DNA of 41,427 bases from an uncultured Pseudomonadota bacterium (GTDB taxonomy: Bacteria; Myxococcota_A; Polyangia; HGW-17): contig CALKWH010000303.1 in NCBI GenBank assembly GCA_938004375.1, forward strand, positions 1-41,427, in the 5' to 3' direction. Made by a program: the position numbers and the translations under genes. Shown piece by piece: positions 1-10,119 of the stretch; within the stretch, counting starts at the first letter, position 1; the number at the start of each line of letters is the position of its first letter. The notes beneath the pieces were generated by a model that was not told where the DNA came from, made no database searches, and saw only the letters and a list, made by a program, of their open reading frames with translations.

Positions 1-47
1 GACCACCGAGATCTACACTCTTTCCCTACACGACGCTCTTCCGATCT
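1..47 (+). other. Illumina TruSeq P5-side adapter (not genomic)
   Basis: These bases match the known TruSeq universal adapter from within its P5 part through the terminal CTCTTCCGATCT. They are library sequence left by untrimmed reads. Genomic sequence begins at 48, directly inside an open reading frame. Confidence 0.98.
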
Positions 48-263
48 ACCTACTCGGGCGTCTTCGCCGAGCCCGCCGCCGCCTGCGCCTTCGCCGGCGC
101 GCTGGCCCTCAAGGACGCGGGCACCCTGGCGCCGCATCACCGCTGCCTGGTCTTCTCCACCGGCTCCGGGCTCAAGGACGTGGCCGGCGCCTCCATGGCC
201 GCGGGCCAGGCCACGCTGGTGCGCGGCCTCGACGACCTCGAGGCCCTGTTCCCCCAGGCCTAG
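48..263 (+). CDS. thrC: Threonine synthase, C-terminal fragment
   Basis: The frame is open from the adapter junction to TAG at 261-263 and gives the last 71 residues of a protein. It contains VFAEPAAACAFAGAL followed by STGSGLKD, which match the C-terminal part of PLP-dependent threonine synthase (usually GxxAEPAGA...AG and TGxGLKD). This enzyme converts O-phosphohomoserine to threonine in the cytosol. The PLP lysine and the rest of the fold lie outside the window. Another fold-type II PLP enzyme such as threonine dehydratase is possible but the TGxGLKD motif favours threonine synthase. The truncation is an artefact of the contig end, not a biological break. Confidence 0.8.
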   Translation, partial: TYSGVFAEPAAACAFAGALALKDAGTLAPHHRCLVFSTGSGLKDVAGASMAAGQATLVRGLDDLEALFPQA

Positions 264-458
264 CCCAGCACGCTCTTCAACTGGCCTTCGTAGCACCCGA
301 TTCGCCAGGGCGACGATCATCGGCGCCCGCGTCTTTCTCCACCCCAACTGGGTGGACCAGCTCCCCTTCGTGGAGGTCGTGGGCTTTCGAGCCTGCCGCC
401 AAGGAGTGACAGTCGCTCGAAAGACCCCTCCATGCCTTCGCTCTTGAAATTCCCTGCA

Positions 459-1082
459 CTACTGACAGTCTCCGAGGTTCCAGATGCAGGTTCCGGACCG
501 ATCATAGCAAGCCACGTTTCCGTCGGTGTACTGCGGCCCGCCGTAGGCCGCCGAGTGTAACGCACAGCTCTCGAAGGTGCCCAATTGGCCAGTGTCGCAC
601 TGCTCCCCCGGTTCGATGACGCCGTTGCCGCAGACCGGTGCCCGGGTCAGAGTCTCGCACGGCACCCACCCTTCGGCCATGTCTTTTTCATCAACATAAA
701 CTGTAGACAAATATAGGCCATTTGAGTTGAACTTCTTGCAAAAGTAGGGGCGTCCAATCGTGTTATTTTGATTATTCTGGTTGTTAATAGGGTTCAAAAG
801 CACTTCACGCTTGCATATATTAATGCTAGCCCCAATGCCGAAGGCATCAGAAAAAATTCGCTCCGAGGCTCTAATGATACCGTTGGAATCGTAGAGACCA
901 AGAACGACAGGATAGCCAACACAATTTGGTATAGTCATACAGTCCTGATCGTCCAAAGCCAGAAACGTACCCGGACACTCAAGATTCACGTTGTTCAACG
1001 AAGAATTGTTCTGACTATTGTCTTCTTCACAAGAAGTGTTTAACAAAAGTAAATGTACAGCGAGAATAATAAACAGTTTCAT
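459..1082 (-). CDS. Lipoprotein with a myxobacterial Cys-rich repeat
   Basis: 207 residues from the ATG at 1080-1082, chosen because GAGAAGGAG lies 7 nt upstream; an in-frame ATG 13 codons earlier has no such site. The N-terminus MKLFIILAVHLLLLNTSC is a type II signal peptide with the lipobox Cys at about residue 18, so the protein is probably membrane anchored outside the cytoplasm. The middle is rich in Asn and Gln (NNQNNQNN). The C-terminal 60 residues begin VCGNGVIEPGEQCDTG, the start of the myxobacterial Cys-rich repeat (TIGR02232 type), followed by several more Cys. The gene is clearly AT-richer than its neighbours, suggesting acquisition or relaxed selection. It follows the RCC1-type gene by 14 nt and is probably cotranscribed with it. 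Function unknown. Confidence 0.75.
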   Translation of the reverse strand: MKLFIILAVHLLLLNTSCEEDNSQNNSSLNNVNLECPGTFLALDDQDCMTIPNCVGYPVVLGLYDSNGIIRASERIFSDAFGIGASINICKREVLLNPINNQNNQNNTIGRPYFCKKFNSNGLYLSTVYVDEKDMAEGWVPCETLTRAPVCGNGVIEPGEQCDTGQLGTFESCALHSAAYGGPQYTDGNVACYDRSGTCIWNLGDCQ

Positions 1083-1096
1083 TGTACTACTCCTTC

Positions 1097-1651
1097 TCAA
1101 TTTCCCGCAGAAATGGACCAAGCAGCACCCGTGGGAAGGATAGCGCTCGTAGGAGTGTTGACCGTTTTAGAAACATATCCCACTCCGCATTGGCCGTTGT
1201 CGTTTTTACCCCAGCATTTGACGCCACCGCCGTAGGTCACAGCACATGTATGGTGTTCCCTCCCGGCGGACAAAGCAATGACATTGATTACGTCGTCATC
1301 GACAGGCTCGGAGCGAACTTCTTCATGATAAATCCAGGGCTCGTCCGAGCTCAACTTCGTGTATGGACGCGCCGCGCGCTGATGTGCAAATTCGCTCCAT
1401 TGTCCAGAGATCTGGTCTTGAATGATTTCGCCTGTTTCGATTCGCTTGTAGGTCAACCGTTCATACACGAGTTGATGACCGGGAGGAAGATCTGCTGACG
1501 TGACAGTGGATAAATCCTCTTCCAATACGGGAAGAACGGCTACATCCGGAGCAGGCTGGCCTTCACACCCTGCCATGGCGAGAAATATGATAAAAAGCGC
1601 AAGAAATTGTGCTTTTTTGTCGGAAGATTCGCACGAGGGGGCTTTGTACAT
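1097..1651 (-). CDS. Short lipoprotein with one RCC1-type motif
   Basis: 184 residues from the ATG at 1649-1651, which has AAAGGG about 8 nt upstream. The N-terminal hydrophobic stretch ends in LAMAGC, a lipobox. About 110 residues of unrecognised sequence follow. Residues near 145-184 carry one RCC1 (chromosome condensation regulator) blade motif, ALSAGREHHTCAV and KCWGKNDNGQCG, and the protein then stops at SISAGN, just where the next blade would begin. RCC1 propellers normally need about seven blades, so this looks like a truncated member of the RCC1 lipoprotein family; the longer example is at 18568-19809. It lies 14 nt upstream of the Cys-rich lipoprotein gene. No function can be assigned. 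Confidence 0.65.
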   Translation of the reverse strand: MYKAPSCESSDKKAQFLALFIIFLAMAGCEGQPAPDVAVLPVLEEDLSTVTSADLPPGHQLVYERLTYKRIETGEIIQDQISGQWSEFAHQRAARPYTKLSSDEPWIYHEEVRSEPVDDDVINVIALSAGREHHTCAVTYGGGVKCWGKNDNGQCGVGYVSKTVNTPTSAILPTGAAWSISAGN

Positions 1652-2226
1652 ATTATTGCCCTTTCTGGGGCGCGATGGCCACTGAAGACAAGATACCATA
1701 GCCGAAGGGGACGGCAAGCAAATAAATAATGCATTTTGATTGTACTTGGATCATCACAAGTGCGGTGGAAGGCGGGAGAAGCCGGCGTGAAAGTTTTTTT
1801 CTGTTGGCACAGCGACCTGAGAGTGGTCACCCTGTCCCGGTGGTCAAGGCCAAAGATTGAAAAAAGATCTCTTGGTCGCGGGGAATAGAAATTTTCATGC
1901 ACGTTTTGGCCTCCGGTGGGTACTATCACCGAAGGTTAAACGGAAATTCGTTGAATCGGCGCATCAGGATCTTCCTTTCTCACTCTGCCTCAACGGGCGT
2001 GTTATGTGGGGGTTGACAACCTGACGGGGTTCGTGCCAGAAAAGCGGCGCGATTCAAGGATGAAGCGCCCCACGATCCAGGAAGGAAGCCGGCTCCGATC
2101 CCGGTCATGAAAACCCATAGAGCAGGTCTTCATGACTTGCGGACGGGTTCATGGGACCCTGAGATGTACTCCACTGTAACCAGTCGAGCGCCTCAGGGGA
2201 CCATGAAAGCGACTTCACGAAGGGTG
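1652..2226. other. Intergenic stretch without a recognisable gene
   Basis: Nothing in six frames resembles a protein family and no frame has coding character with a ribosome site. The part next to 1651 is AT-rich and must hold the promoter of the two minus-strand lipoprotein genes. From about 2100 onward the sequence has scattered TTCATG words that look like degenerate forerunners of the 22-bp repeat that follows. A TTGACA at 2013-2018 has no convincing -10 partner. Confidence 0.5.
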
Positions 2227-2393
2227 GAAGGCGGCTTCATGGACGCCCGAAGGCGGCTTCATGAGTGCCCGAAGGCGGCTTCATGGGTGCCCGAAGGCGG
2301 CTTCATGGACGCCCGAAGGCGGCTTCATGAGTGCCCGAAGGCGGCTTCATGGTGCCCGAAGGCGGCTTCATGAGTGCCCGAAGGCGGCTTCAT
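2227..2393 (+). repeat. 22-bp tandem repeat, 7.6 units, each a small hairpin
   Basis: Units start at 2227, 2249, 2271, 2293, 2315, 2337, 2358 and 2380 (partial). All are 22 bp except the sixth, which is 21 bp. Each begins GAAGGCGGCTTCAT, whose first 12 bases are GAAG-GCGG-CTTC, a 4-bp stem with a 4-base loop. The last 7-8 bases vary among GGACGCCC, GAGTGCCC and GGGTGCCC and recur in that order, suggesting a higher-order three-unit (66-bp) duplication. Because 22 is not a multiple of three, the array stays open in more than one frame, which creates spurious Arg/Pro-rich reading frames. It lies about 540 bp upstream of pnp. Confidence 0.93.
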
Positions 2394-2464
2394 CATTGGC
2401 GGAGATCGACTTTGTGGATGATCGAGGTCGATTTCACGCAACCAGGAACACGGCCGTCACGATA

Positions 2465-2701
2465 ATGGCGGACGACCGAAGACGACCTTCGCGTGGGCCG
2501 CCATGGGGGCGGCCGCGGTCGAAGGGCGAACGTACAGAAAGGAACGAGTTGGATATGTTGAACGCGAGACTGGTGGAGAAGGGCAAGCAATTTGACATCG
2601 ACGCGGTGGCGCAGCAGGGGGTCGTGACCCACAAGGACCTGCTGTACCGCGGCCGCCGCGGCCGCAAGCCCGCCCCCGCCGCGCCGACCCCGGCGGCGTG
2701 A
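2465..2701 (+). CDS. Small basic hypothetical protein
   Basis: A possible 78-residue protein starting MADDRRRPSRGPPWG and ending in an Ala/Pro tail. The central segment MLNARLVEKGKQFDIDAV and the sequence after it have ordinary protein-like composition. No ribosome site precedes the ATG at 2465. An internal ATG at 2555 has AAAGGAAC about 10 nt upstream and would give a 48-residue product, so the start is uncertain. No family is recognised. The same frame continues upstream into the 22-bp repeat, but that part is unlikely to be translated. It could also be a decayed gene. Confidence 0.4.
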   Translation: MADDRRRPSRGPPWGRPRSKGERTERNELDMLNARLVEKGKQFDIDAVAQQGVVTHKDLLYRGRRGRKPAPAAPTPAA

Positions 2702-2747
2702 GGATCGCGGATGCAGGGGGCGGCCAGGAGCAGCGCCCTTCCCCCGG

Positions 2748-2834
2748 GACGCCGTCAAGGCCCTGCGCGGCATGCGCGCCACCAACGGGCTCATGGTCAG
2801 CGTCGAGGACGAGGCCATTTTTAAACAGTCTTGA
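2748..2834 (+). pseudogene. Possible gene remnant upstream of pnp
   Basis: An open stretch reads DAVKALRGMRATNGLMVSVE followed by DEAIFKQS and a TGA at 2832-2834. It has the codon use and composition of real coding sequence but no start codon with a ribosome site, and its upstream continuation is low-complexity. It may be the tail of a disrupted gene or a chance frame. No family is recognised. Confidence 0.2.
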
Positions 2835-2933
2835 TTTTCGATTTCCCTTTTCCCAATTAACGAGTATAAACGCCCCAGCACGAATGGGTATTTATTATAG
2901 TATGACCAACCAGCAACGCGAAGGAAACGAAAC
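2835..2933 (+). promoter_or_regulatory. AT-rich leader and probable promoter of pnp
   Basis: This short AT-rich island stands out from the GC-rich surroundings. It holds two -10-like hexamers, TATAAA at 2865-2870 and TATAGT at 2896-2901. No good -35 box lies at the right distance from either, so the exact promoter is uncertain. AAGGAA at 2921-2926 serves as ribosome site for pnp. Confidence 0.35.
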
Positions 2934-5047
<2,114 letters not shown>

Positions 5048-5051
<4 letters not shown>

Positions 5052-7555
5052 GCCCCCGCTGGCGCGACCTGCTGGACCACTGGTTCGATCAATCGGACCG
5101 CCTGAGCGTGCTCGTCGACCCCCTCGTCTGGGGGCGCCTGCAGATCGCCGACGAAGACAAAGAACGCCTGCTGCACACGCCCGGGACGCCCGTGTACGTG
5201 TTCCGGGCCGCCTCCGAGCTGGACTACCTCGTGCTCACCGTGCTCTTGCGGCATCTGGACCTGCAGGTGCCGCAGGTGCACCACCCCTCCTTCCTGCTGG
5301 TCGCGTCGACGACCTCCTGGCTGGACAAGCTGGCGGGCGCCGTGCTGCCCCCGGGGGAGGCCGGCGTCCAGACCGTGGCCCGGCGGATCCTCGACCGGTG
5401 CCCGGCCTACATGGCGCTGTTCGCCCACAACCCCACCGCCGACGCGGCCGAGCCCCTGGCCCTGCCGCTGTTGGAGCACCTGCTCGCCGAGCTGCGCCAG
5501 ACCCCCGGCGCACCGTCGCTGGCCGCGGTCCCCGTGACCATCATCTGGAACAAGAAGGGCGTCCGCCGGGAGGAGAACCTCCCGCTCCTGACCCGCATCC
5601 TCGGGGAGCCCGAGGTCCCCGGGCGGCTGCGCGTGCTCGGGCAGGCCCTCTCCTCCCTGGGCCAGCCCACCGTCAAGGTCGGCCCCGCCCTCGACCTCGC
5701 GGTCTTCTCTCGGGAGCAGGACGACGTGCCGGTCCCCGCCGCCGCCCGCATGCTCCTCACCGCCCTCGACGGGTGCATCGAGCACGAGTGGCGCGTCCAG
5801 CTGGGTCCCAAGCTCAAGCCCTTCGACGCAATCCGCCGCGAGCTGGCGCGCAACCCCGAGGTCGTATCAGCCTACCATCAGGCGATCCGCGACGGTCTCA
5901 CGCCCAAGCAGGCGCAGAAGGAGCTCCACGCGGCCCTCTCCGAGATCCCGGCGGCCCCGGACACCACCACGCTGGCGATGTACAAGGGCGTGCTCCGGGT
6001 CGTCTGGACCCGCCTGTACCGCGGCTTCGACGTGGACCAGCCCGGCTTCGCCGCCATGCGCGAGGCCGCCCGCCGCGGCTCCCTGCTGCTTCTGCCCTGC
6101 CACCGCAGCCACATGGACTACCTGATCCTGTCCTGGCTCATGGAGCGCTACGACCTGCCCATCCCGCACATCGCGGCCGGCAAGAACCTGTCTTTCTGGC
6201 CCATGGGGCCCATCTTCCGCCGGGGCGGCGCCTTCTTCATCCGGCGCTCGTTCAAGGGCAACAAACTGTACAAGACCATCCTCGTCGAGTATCTGGCCAC
6301 CCTGCTGCGCCAGGGCGTCAACGTCGAGTTCTTCCCCGAGGGCACCCGCTCGCGCACCGGCAAGGCCGTCTATCCGCGCACCGGGCTTCTGGCCATGATC
6401 GCCGAGCTGGTGGTCACCGGCCGCGTCCCGCCGCCCCAGGTGGTCCCCATCGCCATCGGCTACGAGAAGGTGGTCGAGGAGGGCGCCTACCTGCAGGAGA
6501 TGGAGGGCCGCACCAAGGAGGCCGAGAACCTGGGCTCCCTGGTGAAGGCCGCCTCGGTGGTGCTCAATCGCTACGGCCGCGTGAACGTGCAGGTGGCCCC
6601 GCCCTTCGACATGGCCGCCTTCCTCGGCGACCTCGATCCCGCCTCCCCCGCGTTCAAGGCCCGCGTGGACCAGCTCGGCCTGCGCGTGATCGCCGACATC
6701 GTCGCCCACTCGGTGGTGACCGCCACCATGCTCACCGCGGCCGCCCTCCTGGCCACCGGCGAGACCGTCTGTCCGCTCTCCGAGGTCGAGGCGCGGTTCT
6801 GGTTCTTCCGCGGGCTCGCGCTGGACTGCGGCGCCCGCCTGGCCCGCAAGCTCCTCGACGAAACCGGCGCCCGCGAGGCCTTCCGCAAGAGCCTGGACGG
6901 CCTGGGGCAGGCCGTGCGCGTCACCGGCGCCCGCGTGCTCGTGCTGCAGAACCGCCGCGGCACGCTGGCCTACTACCGCAACGGGCTCTCCCAGACCGTC
7001 GTCGAGGCCTGCGTGGCCGTGGCCGACGCCCGCGGGCCCGCCCTGCGCGACACCCCCGCCGGCCCCTGGCTGCGCCGCTGCCTGCGCCGCGAGTTCCCCC
7101 AGTTCAGCCTCGAGACGCCCCCCGCGCTCCCCGAGGCCGCCCGCGCGCGGCTTTCGGCCCTCTCCCCCGCCGAGGCCGGCTGGGTGCTGGGCCTGGTGGC
7201 CGACCTGATCGAGGGCCAGGCCACCGTGTGCACGCGCCTGGCCATGCTCGTGCGGGACAAGACCGCCGAGAAGCAGTGGACCGGCCGCCAGCTCACCGCC
7301 GAGGTGCGCGCCTGGGGCAAGGCCGAGCTGCGCCGCGGCCGCCTGTGGCGCCCCGAGAGCCTCTCGGCCCAGGTCATCGCCGAGTCCGTCGAGTGGCTCG
7401 CCGACGAGGGCCTGCTGGTGCGCGACGAGACCGGCCGCCACTGGCGCTTCCCCGCCCCCCTGTCGGACACCGCCGCCGCGCTCCACCGCCAGGCCCGCCT
7501 GCGCGCCCAGTGGGTGGGCAAGCTTCGAAAACCTGCACCCGCGGTCAGGACCTGA
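5048..7555 (+). CDS. plsB: Glycerol-3-phosphate 1-O-acyltransferase
   Basis: 835 residues, close to the roughly 800 of PlsB proteins. PlsB transfers a fatty acyl group from acyl-ACP or acyl-CoA to position 1 of glycerol-3-phosphate at the inner membrane face, the first step of phospholipid synthesis. The catalytic acyltransferase motif HRSHMD (HX4D) is at about residue 352 and the glycerophosphate-binding FFPEGTRSR at about 428. The surrounding AAGKNLSFWP and GGAFFIRRSFKGN also fit the family. The long N- and C-terminal regions are typical of PlsB rather than PlsC. It overlaps pnp by 4 nt (ATGA), an unexpected pairing of RNA decay with lipid synthesis; amrS follows after 13 nt. Confidence 0.93.
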
Positions 7556-7568
7556 ACCGCCTCCGGCC

Positions 7569-8636
7569 ATGACCACGCTCCCGGCCGCCCACTTCCACCG
7601 CACGCCCCAGGGCACGGTCGCCTGCGACCTGTGCCTGCGGCACTGCGTGATCGCTCCTGGCGAGGCCGGCTTCTGCGGCGTGCGCGCCGTGCTGCCGGAC
7701 GACCCCGGGACGCTGGTCACCCTCGCCCAGGACCGCGTGGCCGCCGTGGCCGTGGATCCCATCGAAAAGAAGCCGCTCTACCACGCCGAGCCCGGCGCCC
7801 GGATCTTCTCGTTCGCCATCGTGGGCTGCAACCTCGCCTGCCCCTGGTGCCAGAACCACCAGATGTCCCAGTGGCCCCGCGAGCACGGCGTTCCGATGCT
7901 GCCCGGCGCCCCCATGCTCCCCGGCGCCCCCATGCTGCCCGGCGATCGCCTGACCCCCGCCGCGCTCGTCGCGCAGGCCGTGGCCTCCGGCTGCCGCTGG
8001 GTAGCGGCCACCTACACTGAGCCCACGGTCTTCTTCGAGTACGCCCTCGAGGTGGCCCGCCTCGCCCGCGCCGCCGGCCTGAGAAACGCCTGGGTCACCA
8101 ACGGCACGATCGAGACTGCGCCGCTCTCGGAGCTGGTCCATTACCTTGACGCGGCCAACGTGGACCTGAAGTGCCTGGGCGACCCCGACGCCGACCGCCT
8201 GCTGGGCGTCCGGAGCGAGCGCGTGGCCGGCAACATCCGCGCGCTGGTCGACGGCGGCGTCCACGTCGAGGTGACCACCCTGATCGTCCCGGGCTTCAAC
8301 GACGGCTCCGGCCACCTGGAGCGCCTCGCCGCCTTCGTCGCCTCCCTGGGGGACCGCGGGATCTGGCACGTCTCCCGGTACCATCCGATGTACCAGTGGG
8401 AGGCGCCCGCCACTCCGACGGCCACCCTCGAGCGCGCCGTCACCGCCGCCCGCGCCGCCGGCGTGCCGTTCGTCTACGTGGGCAACGCGCAGCTGCCTGG
8501 CGGCGAGAACACCGCGTGCCCCGGCTGCGGCGCCGTCCTCGTCGAGCGCCGGGGCTTCGCCGTGCGCGCCTGCCGGGTCACCGCCGCCGGCCGCTGCCCC
8601 GGTTGCGGGGCGGCCGTCCCCGGTGTGTGGGGTTGA
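7569..8636 (+). CDS. amrS: AmmeMemoRadiSam-system radical SAM enzyme
   Basis: 355 residues. It has the N-terminal CDLCLRHC...GFCGVR segment typical of this PflA-related family, the radical SAM cluster motif CNLACPWC (C87, C91, C94), and a C-terminal pair of CxxC motifs (CPGCG and CPGCG) ending in PGVWG. Such enzymes reductively cleave S-adenosylmethionine with a 4Fe-4S cluster; the substrate of this subfamily is not established. Partner Memo and AMMECR1 genes, when present, are often adjacent or fused; none is seen here. Just after the cluster lies an odd in-frame triplication of PMLPGA (7893-7943). The ribosome site is weak and the gene probably depends on readthrough from plsB. Confidence 0.88.
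   Translation: MTTLPAAHFHRTPQGTVACDLCLRHCVIAPGEAGFCGVRAVLPDDPGTLVTLAQDRVAAVAVDPIEKKPLYHAEPGARIFSFAIVGCNLACPWCQNHQMSQWPREHGVPMLPGAPMLPGAPMLPGDRLTPAALVAQAVASGCRWVAATYTEPTVFFEYALEVARLARAAGLRNAWVTNGTIETAPLSELVHYLDAANVDLKCLGDPDADRLLGVRSERVAGNIRALVDGGVHVEVTTLIVPGFNDGSGHLERLAAFVASLGDRGIWHVSRYHPMYQWEAPATPTATLERAVTAARAAGVPFVYVGNAQLPGGENTACPGCGAVLVERRGFAVRACRVTAAGRCPGCGAAVPGVWG
7893..7943 (+). repeat. 18-bp tandem triplication inside amrS
   Basis: Two complete 18-bp units and one of 15 bp encode PMLPGA, PMLPGA and PMLPG at residues 109-125 of the radical SAM enzyme, shortly after its cluster-binding cysteines. The units differ at synonymous sites (CTG/CTC), so the repeat is not brand new. Confidence 0.9.
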
Positions 8637-8647
8637 CGCGTCCCCCC

Positions 8648-8675
8648 TTGCACCCGCACCCTTCGGTGCTACAAT
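8648..8675 (+). promoter_or_regulatory. Candidate sigma-70 promoter for the Tat lipoprotein gene
   Basis: TACAAT (5 of 6 consensus) at 8670-8675 is preceded by TTGCAC at 8648-8653 with 16-nt spacing. The -35 match is weak (TTG only). The predicted start would give a leader of about 20 nt carrying AGGAG at 8691-8695, ahead of the ATG at 8702. Confidence 0.45.
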
Positions 8676-8701
8676 ACTGGCGTCCAATCAGGAGCGTCGC
8701 C

Positions 8702-9460
8702 ATGAAAAAGACCGCCTTCACCCTGTCCCCCGTCACGGTCGCCGAAACCCCCGCCTACCCGTCCCGGCGCCGCGTCCTCACGCTGGCCTCCGGCCTGGCT
8801 GCCGGTGCCGGAATGCTGCTCAACGCCGGCTGCCAGGTCGCCCTCGAAGAGAACCCCGACGCCTGCGACCCCGGGGAGACGACCTGCCAGGACGGCGGCA
8901 CGCTGGTGCAGTGCGACCGGAACGCCGTGCCACGCGTCATCGACTGCAACGACTTCTGCGTCGCCGAGCACGGCCCCGGCTGGTTCAGCCACGGCTGCAC
9001 CCCCGGCGGCCCCGACCCCTGCCAGTGCGTCTACGACATCATCGACGGCGAGGTCGCCATGTGCACCCCCGACGAACTGTACTGCACCGACGACGGGAAC
9101 GTGACCTTCTGCGACGTCCCCGAGGGCGAGACCTGGGGCACCCCGCTCACCACCTCCTGCCCCGAGTACTGCCAGCGCACCCGGGGCACCGGTTGGACCT
9201 CCTTCAACGATTGCGACGCCTCCCTCGGGGAGTACCTCTGCCAGTGCGCCGAGGACATCATCGACGGCGGCATCGCCCAGTGCACCCCCGGCGAGCTGCA
9301 GTGCCTCGGCGACGGGGAGCTGGCGATCTGCAACGATCAGATGTTCCTCGACTACTTCTTCTGCGGCGACGTCTGCGTCGATCAGATGGGCGAGGGCGCC
9401 GTCTCCCTGGGCTGCAACGCCGCCGCCGAGGACCCCTGCCTGTGCGAACTGCCGGAGTAG
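8702..9460 (+). CDS. Tat-exported lipoprotein with three 8-Cys modules
   Basis: 252 residues. The start has AGGAG 6 nt upstream. The N-terminal SRRRVLTLASGLAAGAGML resembles a twin-arginine signal and is followed by the lipobox LNAGC, so the protein is probably folded before export and then lipidated. The rest consists of three successive modules of about 70 residues (roughly 55-120, 121-190 and 191-252), each with eight Cys in the same order: a C-x5-C opening such as CTPDELYC or CTPGELQC, a third Cys, then CxxxC or similar, and a closing C-x-C (CQC, CQC, CLC). The even count suggests four disulfides per module. No named family is recognised; myxobacterial-type secreted Cys-rich proteins are the nearest comparison. 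Confidence 0.85.
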   Translation: MKKTAFTLSPVTVAETPAYPSRRRVLTLASGLAAGAGMLLNAGCQVALEENPDACDPGETTCQDGGTLVQCDRNAVPRVIDCNDFCVAEHGPGWFSHGCTPGGPDPCQCVYDIIDGEVAMCTPDELYCTDDGNVTFCDVPEGETWGTPLTTSCPEYCQRTRGTGWTSFNDCDASLGEYLCQCAEDIIDGGIAQCTPGELQCLGDGELAICNDQMFLDYFFCGDVCVDQMGEGAVSLGCNAAAEDPCLCELPE

Positions 9461-9468
9461 TAGGATTG

Positions 9469-9507
9469 TCGTTGCCGTTGTCGTTGTCGTTGTCGTTGTC
9501 GTAATCG
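9469..9507. repeat. Left inverted arm of GTTGTC hexamers
   Basis: The arm contains GTTGCC, then four GTTGTC units, then GTAATCG. It is the reverse complement of 9932-9970 with one mismatch in 39 bases (at the GTTGCC unit). The two arms enclose the four-helix-bundle gene at 9543-9929. Confidence 0.92.
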
Positions 9508-9542
9508 CAATCGTAATTCGTCGCTTTCGTAATGAGGACATG

Positions 9543-9929
9543 ATGAAGTTTGGGCATGAGCAGCTCGACGTCTATCGCTTGGCTATCGAATACGTTGCAT
9601 GGTCATATCTCGTGGCAAAGGACCTGAAAGGGATTGACCGTCATGCCAGGGATCAATTGCTTCGCGCCTCACAATCCATTCCGCTGAACATCGCTGAAGG
9701 TAACGGGAAGGGCACAACCGCCGATCGTCGGCGGTATTTTGAAATTTCCCGTGGGTCGGCCTTGGAATGTGCGAGCATCCAAGACTGCCTCGAGGCATGC
9801 AAAGTAATCAGTTCTGAGAGGAACCTCGAAGGCAAATCTATGCTCCAACGCATTGTTTCGATGCTGACCAAGCTGGGTGTGCGAAGTCATGAGGCATGTG
9901 AAGAACGGTCCGTGTACGGCGACGAGTAG
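9543..9929 (+). CDS. Four-helix-bundle protein of the 23S-IVS (S23) family
   Basis: 128 residues. Two adjacent ATG codons occur at 9540 and 9543; GAGG ends 2 nt before the first and 5 nt before the second, so the second is preferred. The protein opens with KFGHEQLDVYRLAIEYV and contains ARDQLLRASQSIPLNIAEG and a RRYFEISRGSALE segment. These are the hallmarks of the small helical proteins encoded in intervening sequences of 23S rRNA (TIGR02436), also related to the Avd accessory proteins of diversity-generating retroelements. Here the gene is not in an rRNA. It is less GC-rich than its neighbours and is enclosed by 39-bp inverted arms of GACAAC/GTTGTC hexamers. This suggests a transferable cassette. 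No reverse transcriptase is present. Confidence 0.9.
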   Translation: MKFGHEQLDVYRLAIEYVAWSYLVAKDLKGIDRHARDQLLRASQSIPLNIAEGNGKGTTADRRRYFEISRGSALECASIQDCLEACKVISSERNLEGKSMLQRIVSMLTKLGVRSHEACEERSVYGDE

Positions 9930-9931
9930 TA

Positions 9932-10003
<72 letters not shown>

Positions 10004-10119
10004 AACAGAGCTTTCTCCGTCATGGAGCGAACTCCACCCAAACAAGGACTCTCGCCCGGCATTGCGTTATCCCGCACTTCCATCTGGCCTACGCGCGGCT
10101 TTTGTGGCACCTTGCGCCG

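Noticed and set aside
1540..1929. 129-codon minus-strand frame overlapping the short RCC1 lipoprotein gene
   Set aside because: It conflicts with a frame that has a ribosome site, signal peptide and RCC1 motif, and it has no coding character of its own.
2227..2393. CRISPR array
   Set aside because: Units are contiguous 22-bp copies without unique spacers, and no cas gene is present.
9543..9929. Diversity-generating retroelement accessory (Avd) gene
   Set aside because: No reverse transcriptase, template repeat or variable target gene is in the window; only the fold family is shared.
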